From CAZLMW01 sp964560875 (lineage in GTDB: Bacteria > Myxococcota_A > UBA9042): DNA of 9,276 nucleotides. The position numbers and the translations under genes were made by a program. Numbering within the stretch: the stretch's first letter is position 1; each line of letters opens with the position of its first letter. Where the stretch lies: contig CAZLMW010000198.1 of the NCBI GenBank assembly GCA_964560875.1, positions 1 to 9,276 of the forward strand, given 5' to 3'. Below are positions 6,206 through 9,276 of the stretch, piece by piece. The notes beneath the pieces are model-generated. The model did not search any database and had not been told where the DNA came from. It worked only from the letters and a program-made list of their open reading frames with translations.

Positions 6206-8844
6206 GCCTCTCTCCGAGCGCCTTCGTGCGGACGCACCCCAAGACGGTCATAGCGAAAACACCGTCCGCAGACGTCGAATTCAACCAAGTCGCCGGCGCG
6301 CAACATGTTTGGCGCCCCTACGTCAGCAGGCGCACCTGGAAGCATCCATCCGGGAATCGTCAACTGCGTCAGAGGCTCACACCATGAAGCGACAGCCTGT
6401 GTCGCATCAGCGCCAAAACGCACCAAGAGATCATCCAATCCGAGCCGCGTGGAGATTCGCCCCGCGACTGCCCGGGAGGGGAACAGCACGTCATGATCCA
6501 AGAAACCCGCGTCGCGGCGCATCATTTGAATGGTCGCGTGAGATCGTTCGGCGGCGGCGATGCCAAGCACTGACTGCTGGTGCTCTCGCCACTGCGGGCC
6601 GAGTTCGTCACCAATCCGTGCTAGCGCCTCCGGATGCGTCGTCGCCTCCACCAGCGCGCGACAATCGCGCGGCACAAGCCAACGCGTTCGCGCCTCGATC
6701 TGTCGCCACGTAGCTTCCAGCATGAGGAGATTCTCGTAGACCGTTCCGAGCCCCCCAGGCCGCGGACCCGCGCGCTGTGACAGTATGGGTGCCAGATCTC
6801 GGTCTGCGGGCACGAACACGACGCATCGCGCTTGACGGAATTCCCGCGGTCGGTCGTCGCGCTTGTGCCGATGCAGCCGACCGATCCTCTGAAGGAGCAC
6901 GTCCGCGGGGCACAGGTCCGTGAGCAGCAGGTCTGCGTCGAGATCGAGGCTCTGTTGGATCGTTTGGGTTCCCACGACCAACGCTGGACCCGGGGCTCGT
7001 TTGCGGCCGAATCGTTTGATCACAGCAGCGTCGAGAATGCGCCTGTCGTCAGGCGAGAAGCGTGAGTGGTGGGCAACTGCCGTGCGCCGGCCGAGAACCT
7101 CAACCGAAAGCAGGGCGGAGTGCTGATCCCCGATGAGCGCTTCGACTGCGAGCTGTGTGGCTACACAATCGCGTACGGTATTGTGGATGACGGCAACTTT
7201 CGCGCCGGCCGAGAGCGCTTCAGCAACGTATTCCGCGACGGTCGCTGGTTGCCCCATCCACGGTTGGAGTACCAATTCCGTCGACTTCTGTTTGGCCCGC
7301 TCACTTGGTCGCAGCAGCGTCGTTTGGGCGCCTTCCGTGACCGAGACGATCGGGTACGCGCGGCCGATGGATTCTTCGAGCGTTGGCAGGCGGGCGTAAT
7401 TGTCTTCGAGCCGCGCTCGGAGTGAGGCGCCAAGAGTAGCGGAAAGCAGCACGACGCTGCCGCCGCTTCGTCTGTGCTCGGAAAGCACGGCCTCGAGCAA
7501 TCGACCCATGTAGGCGTCGGACGCGTGAACCTCGTCAACGACCAGCAAAAGACGACTCAGCCCGGTGGCACGAAGATGGGCGTGCGACACCTGCAGGGCG
7601 CTCATCAAGACTTGATCGATCGTGCCTACCACGACGCTACCAGCGAGGTACCGTTTGGGATGTTCAGCCGCCCAACCGCGGAATCTGGACTCGTCCTCCG
7701 GGTCGTCCGACCACAGGACTTGGAACGGCGCAAGACGCTCCCCTTCCATTCGGTCGACCCGAAGGTAGCCCGGCACCGCCAATGTGACGGGTGGGGCCGA
7801 TTCGTCGGGCCAGCACAGTGTTATTGCACGGGCCACACGACCGAAGATCTGCGTGGCCGCCGTTCGAGTTGGCAATGCAAAGTACATTCCGTCGACATCG
7901 CCAGCCTTGTACTGCGCAAGGAAGTGGCAGAGCGCGGCTTCGGTCTTGCCTGACCCGGTGTCGGCTTCGATGATGACAAGGCTGCCGGGTCCGGTGGCGC
8001 CAACGCTGACAATACTCCGTTGCACACCACGCGCCTGAGCACCCGGTAGGATCAGGTCCAGATCGATCTTCTTGGATTGCAGGCATTGCCGTGCCGCAAG
8101 TGGATTCAAACCCATCGAGCGGAACAGCCGGGCCGTCGCTGCGCCTGCCGCGGCCATTCGATCCCCATCCACGCGCTCGCTGTAGGTGAAGCCTCGCTCC
8201 ACGTCCGAACCGAGCCAGTCCGCCAACATGACCAGACCTGAGAAGCCATGGTGGAACGCCAAGGACTCCGGGAGGGGTTCACCGTCGGCAAAGGCCAGCG
8301 GAAACCAAGACTGGCATCGCCGCATCAGGCGGCCGATCTCTTCGATTGGGTCACGCCCGTTGGCCTTTGCCCACAACTCCCGCCGAAAAGGAGCGTCGGG
8401 ATCTCCAGGACGCCCGTGGTGCCCGATCGATGCGTACAGTAGACCGCTTACCCCATCGGTCGAGCCCCAATCGAGCAATGGGCGCAGCCCTCCGCGATCG
8501 ATCAGATCATCGACCAATGGGCCGTTCATCAGACCGATCGCCTCATCTACGTGCCCCCTCCATCGCGAGCGCAGGGCCGTATCGGCTTTGGCCTGAAATC
8601 CGTGGTTGAACTTGCCAAGGTCGTGCAACGCCGCGAGCACACAGAGTCGCTCGATTGTCATGGTCGAGAGGGATTCGACGTTGGCAAGCCTCGCCATTCT
8701 CTGGGAGAGAATCGTATCGGTAAGAAGCGCCCTGCAAACCATTGCGACGTCGCAACAGTGGTCGACCAAGGGGTGCCACTCAACGACGCTGTTGTCGGCA
8801 TTACGACGTAGCTTTCCCCACGCAACCGTCGGCTGCCCGCGCAC
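6202..8844 (-). CDS. cas3: Cas3, HD nuclease and SF2 helicase effector of type I-E
   Basis: An 880-residue single-chain nuclease-helicase that unwinds and degrades target DNA after recruitment by Cascade. The HD domain shows WHPL (His24), the HD pair in LHDLGKF (His74, Asp75) and GHHG (His142, His143). The helicase has Walker A TGSGKT (about 295-300), DEVH (437-440), SAT (468-470) and QRIGRLHRH (652-660), followed by a C-terminal domain. I chose GTG at 8842-8844: it lies 5 bases after a G-run (8850-8854), just downstream of a promoter candidate, and places HD at residues 74-75 exactly as in E. coli Cas3 (888 residues). The frame stays open up to a TTG at 9042, adding 66 residues unlike Cas3. 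A TTG at 8856 is another option. The gene overlaps cse1 by four bases. Confidence 0.95.
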   Translation of the reverse strand: MRGQPTVAWGKLRRNADNSVVEWHPLVDHCCDVAMVCRALLTDTILSQRMARLANVESLSTMTIERLCVLAALHDLGKFNHGFQAKADTALRSRWRGHVDEAIGLMNGPLVDDLIDRGGLRPLLDWGSTDGVSGLLYASIGHHGRPGDPDAPFRRELWAKANGRDPIEEIGRLMRRCQSWFPLAFADGEPLPESLAFHHGFSGLVMLADWLGSDVERGFTYSERVDGDRMAAAGAATARLFRSMGLNPLAARQCLQSKKIDLDLILPGAQARGVQRSIVSVGATGPGSLVIIEADTGSGKTEAALCHFLAQYKAGDVDGMYFALPTRTAATQIFGRVARAITLCWPDESAPPVTLAVPGYLRVDRMEGERLAPFQVLWSDDPEDESRFRGWAAEHPKRYLAGSVVVGTIDQVLMSALQVSHAHLRATGLSRLLLVVDEVHASDAYMGRLLEAVLSEHRRSGGSVVLLSATLGASLRARLEDNYARLPTLEESIGRAYPIVSVTEGAQTTLLRPSERAKQKSTELVLQPWMGQPATVAEYVAEALSAGAKVAVIHNTVRDCVATQLAVEALIGDQHSALLSVEVLGRRTAVAHHSRFSPDDRRILDAAVIKRFGRKRAPGPALVVGTQTIQQSLDLDADLLLTDLCPADVLLQRIGRLHRHKRDDRPREFRQARCVVFVPADRDLAPILSQRAGPRPGGLGTVYENLLMLEATWRQIEARTRWLVPRDCRALVEATTHPEALARIGDELGPQWREHQQSVLGIAAAERSHATIQMMRRDAGFLDHDVLFPSRAVAGRISTRLGLDDLLVRFGADATQAVASWCEPLTQLTIPGWMLPGAPADVGAPNMLRAGDLVEFDVCGRCFRYDRLGVRPHEGARREA

Positions 8845-8849
8845 GAATA

Positions 8850-8854
8850 CCCCC
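8850..8854 (-). promoter_or_regulatory. Probable ribosome binding site of cas3
   Basis: A GGGGG run on the minus strand, five bases before the chosen GTG at 8842-8844. It is only a partial Shine-Dalgarno match. None of the more upstream TTG or GTG codons in this frame (8901, 8955, 9042) has a better site, so it supports the shorter protein. Confidence 0.45.
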
Positions 8855-8872
8855 AATTTTTCAGACAGATCG

Positions 8873-8901
8873 ATAATGGTAGGGGGGTGAATAGCCGTCA
8901 A
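8873..8901 (-). promoter_or_regulatory. Candidate sigma70 promoter of the cas operon
   Basis: On the minus strand TTGACG (8896-8901, five of six consensus positions) is followed by exactly 17 bases and CATTAT (8873-8878, four of six). The DNA between 8855 and 8878 is locally AT-rich against a GC-rich background. Transcription would start near 8866, giving a leader of about 20 bases before the cas3 GTG at 8844. It is the only well-spaced hexamer pair I found upstream of cas3, and no other long gap exists inside the operon, so it probably drives all eight cas genes. Confidence 0.55.
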
Positions 8902-9276
8902 GCCGTCCGCATCGGTGCGGGTGCGGCTGGACGCGATCGGGGAACTGGTGAACACACCGGCCGGATATCGGAGATGATCGGCGTTGTCGTGATGGACGAT
9001 GACGGTCGTGTTCCGACCGTCGCATGCGATTGCGCGTCGCAAGCGCGAAGAGAGCGGCGCGGATCGCGGTTCGCGTCAACGCTGTCGACAAGAAAGGTGT
9101 GCGGTCGCTGCGTTCGGGCTACTCGTGGACCCGTTTCGTCAGTGGAGAGCCTTTGGCTCGCGTTGCTGGTGGCGCCCGAGCACGCCGCTTTCGCGACGCA
9201 CCGGTTGGTTTTCGGAGACGGCGTGTTGAACGCGGCCTAAGAATCCCCCACCCGTGCCGGCCGCGATGGGCCACTA
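8902..9276. other. Upstream region with no convincing gene
   Basis: This stretch lies upstream of the cas operon promoter. Open frames cross it on both strands: the upstream extension of the cas3 frame up to a TTG at 9042, and a plus-strand frame running from within the cas3 promoter region to a TAA at 9238-9240. Neither has a good ribosome site or a recognisable protein motif. The plus-strand frame ends in a fairly protein-like stretch (LALLVAPEHAAFATH), so a remnant of a neighbouring gene cannot be excluded. I see no RNA gene, insertion sequence end or clear operator. Short GC palindromes such as CCGGCCGG (8957-8964) are at the level expected by chance. Confidence 0.5.

Noticed and set aside
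8887..9240. A 117-codon plus-strand frame upstream of cas3
   Set aside because: It starts with a GTG inside the predicted cas promoter, has no ribosome site, and shows no motif I recognise. Only its last 30 residues look somewhat protein-like, which is not enough to call a gene.

Overview
The window holds a complete, apparently intact type I-E (Cascade) CRISPR-Cas operon, all on the minus strand, with the first repeat of its CRISPR array at the left edge. The DNA is GC-rich. Protein style and gene order (cas3, cse1, cse2, cas7, cas5, cas6e, cas1, cas2, array) fit a GC-rich bacterium, most likely a member of the Pseudomonadota, but no marker here fixes the taxon.

Reading in the direction of transcription, from right to left: about 375 bases without a convincing gene (8902-9276); a sigma70-like promoter (8873-8901); cas3 (nuclease-helicase, 6202-8844); cse1/cas8e (4652-6205); cse2/cas11 (4086-4655); cas7e (2834-4063); cas5e (2074-2832); cas6e (1290-2081); cas1e (407-1285); cas2e (88-435); a short leader (31-87) with its own promoter candidate (71-98); and the leader-proximal repeat (2-30). 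The array continues beyond base 1, so no complete spacer is visible. Neighbouring genes overlap by 4, 8 or 29 bases or are separated by 1, 4 or 22 bases, which indicates one transcript with translational coupling.

Together the genes cover the whole pathway. Cas1 and Cas2 insert new spacers at the leader-repeat junction. Cas6e cuts the pre-crRNA in the repeat hairpin. Cse1, Cse2, Cas7, Cas5 and Cas6e form the crRNA-guided surveillance complex. Cas3 is recruited to degrade the bound target. The predicted catalytic residues of Cas1, Cas3 and Cas6e are all present.

This is a recognised system, not a new one. The least ordinary parts are non-coding: a near-perfect 27-base inverted repeat spanning the leader-repeat junction, a promoter candidate that overlaps the cas2 stop codon, and a cas3 promoter whose position argues for a GTG start well inside the longest open frame.
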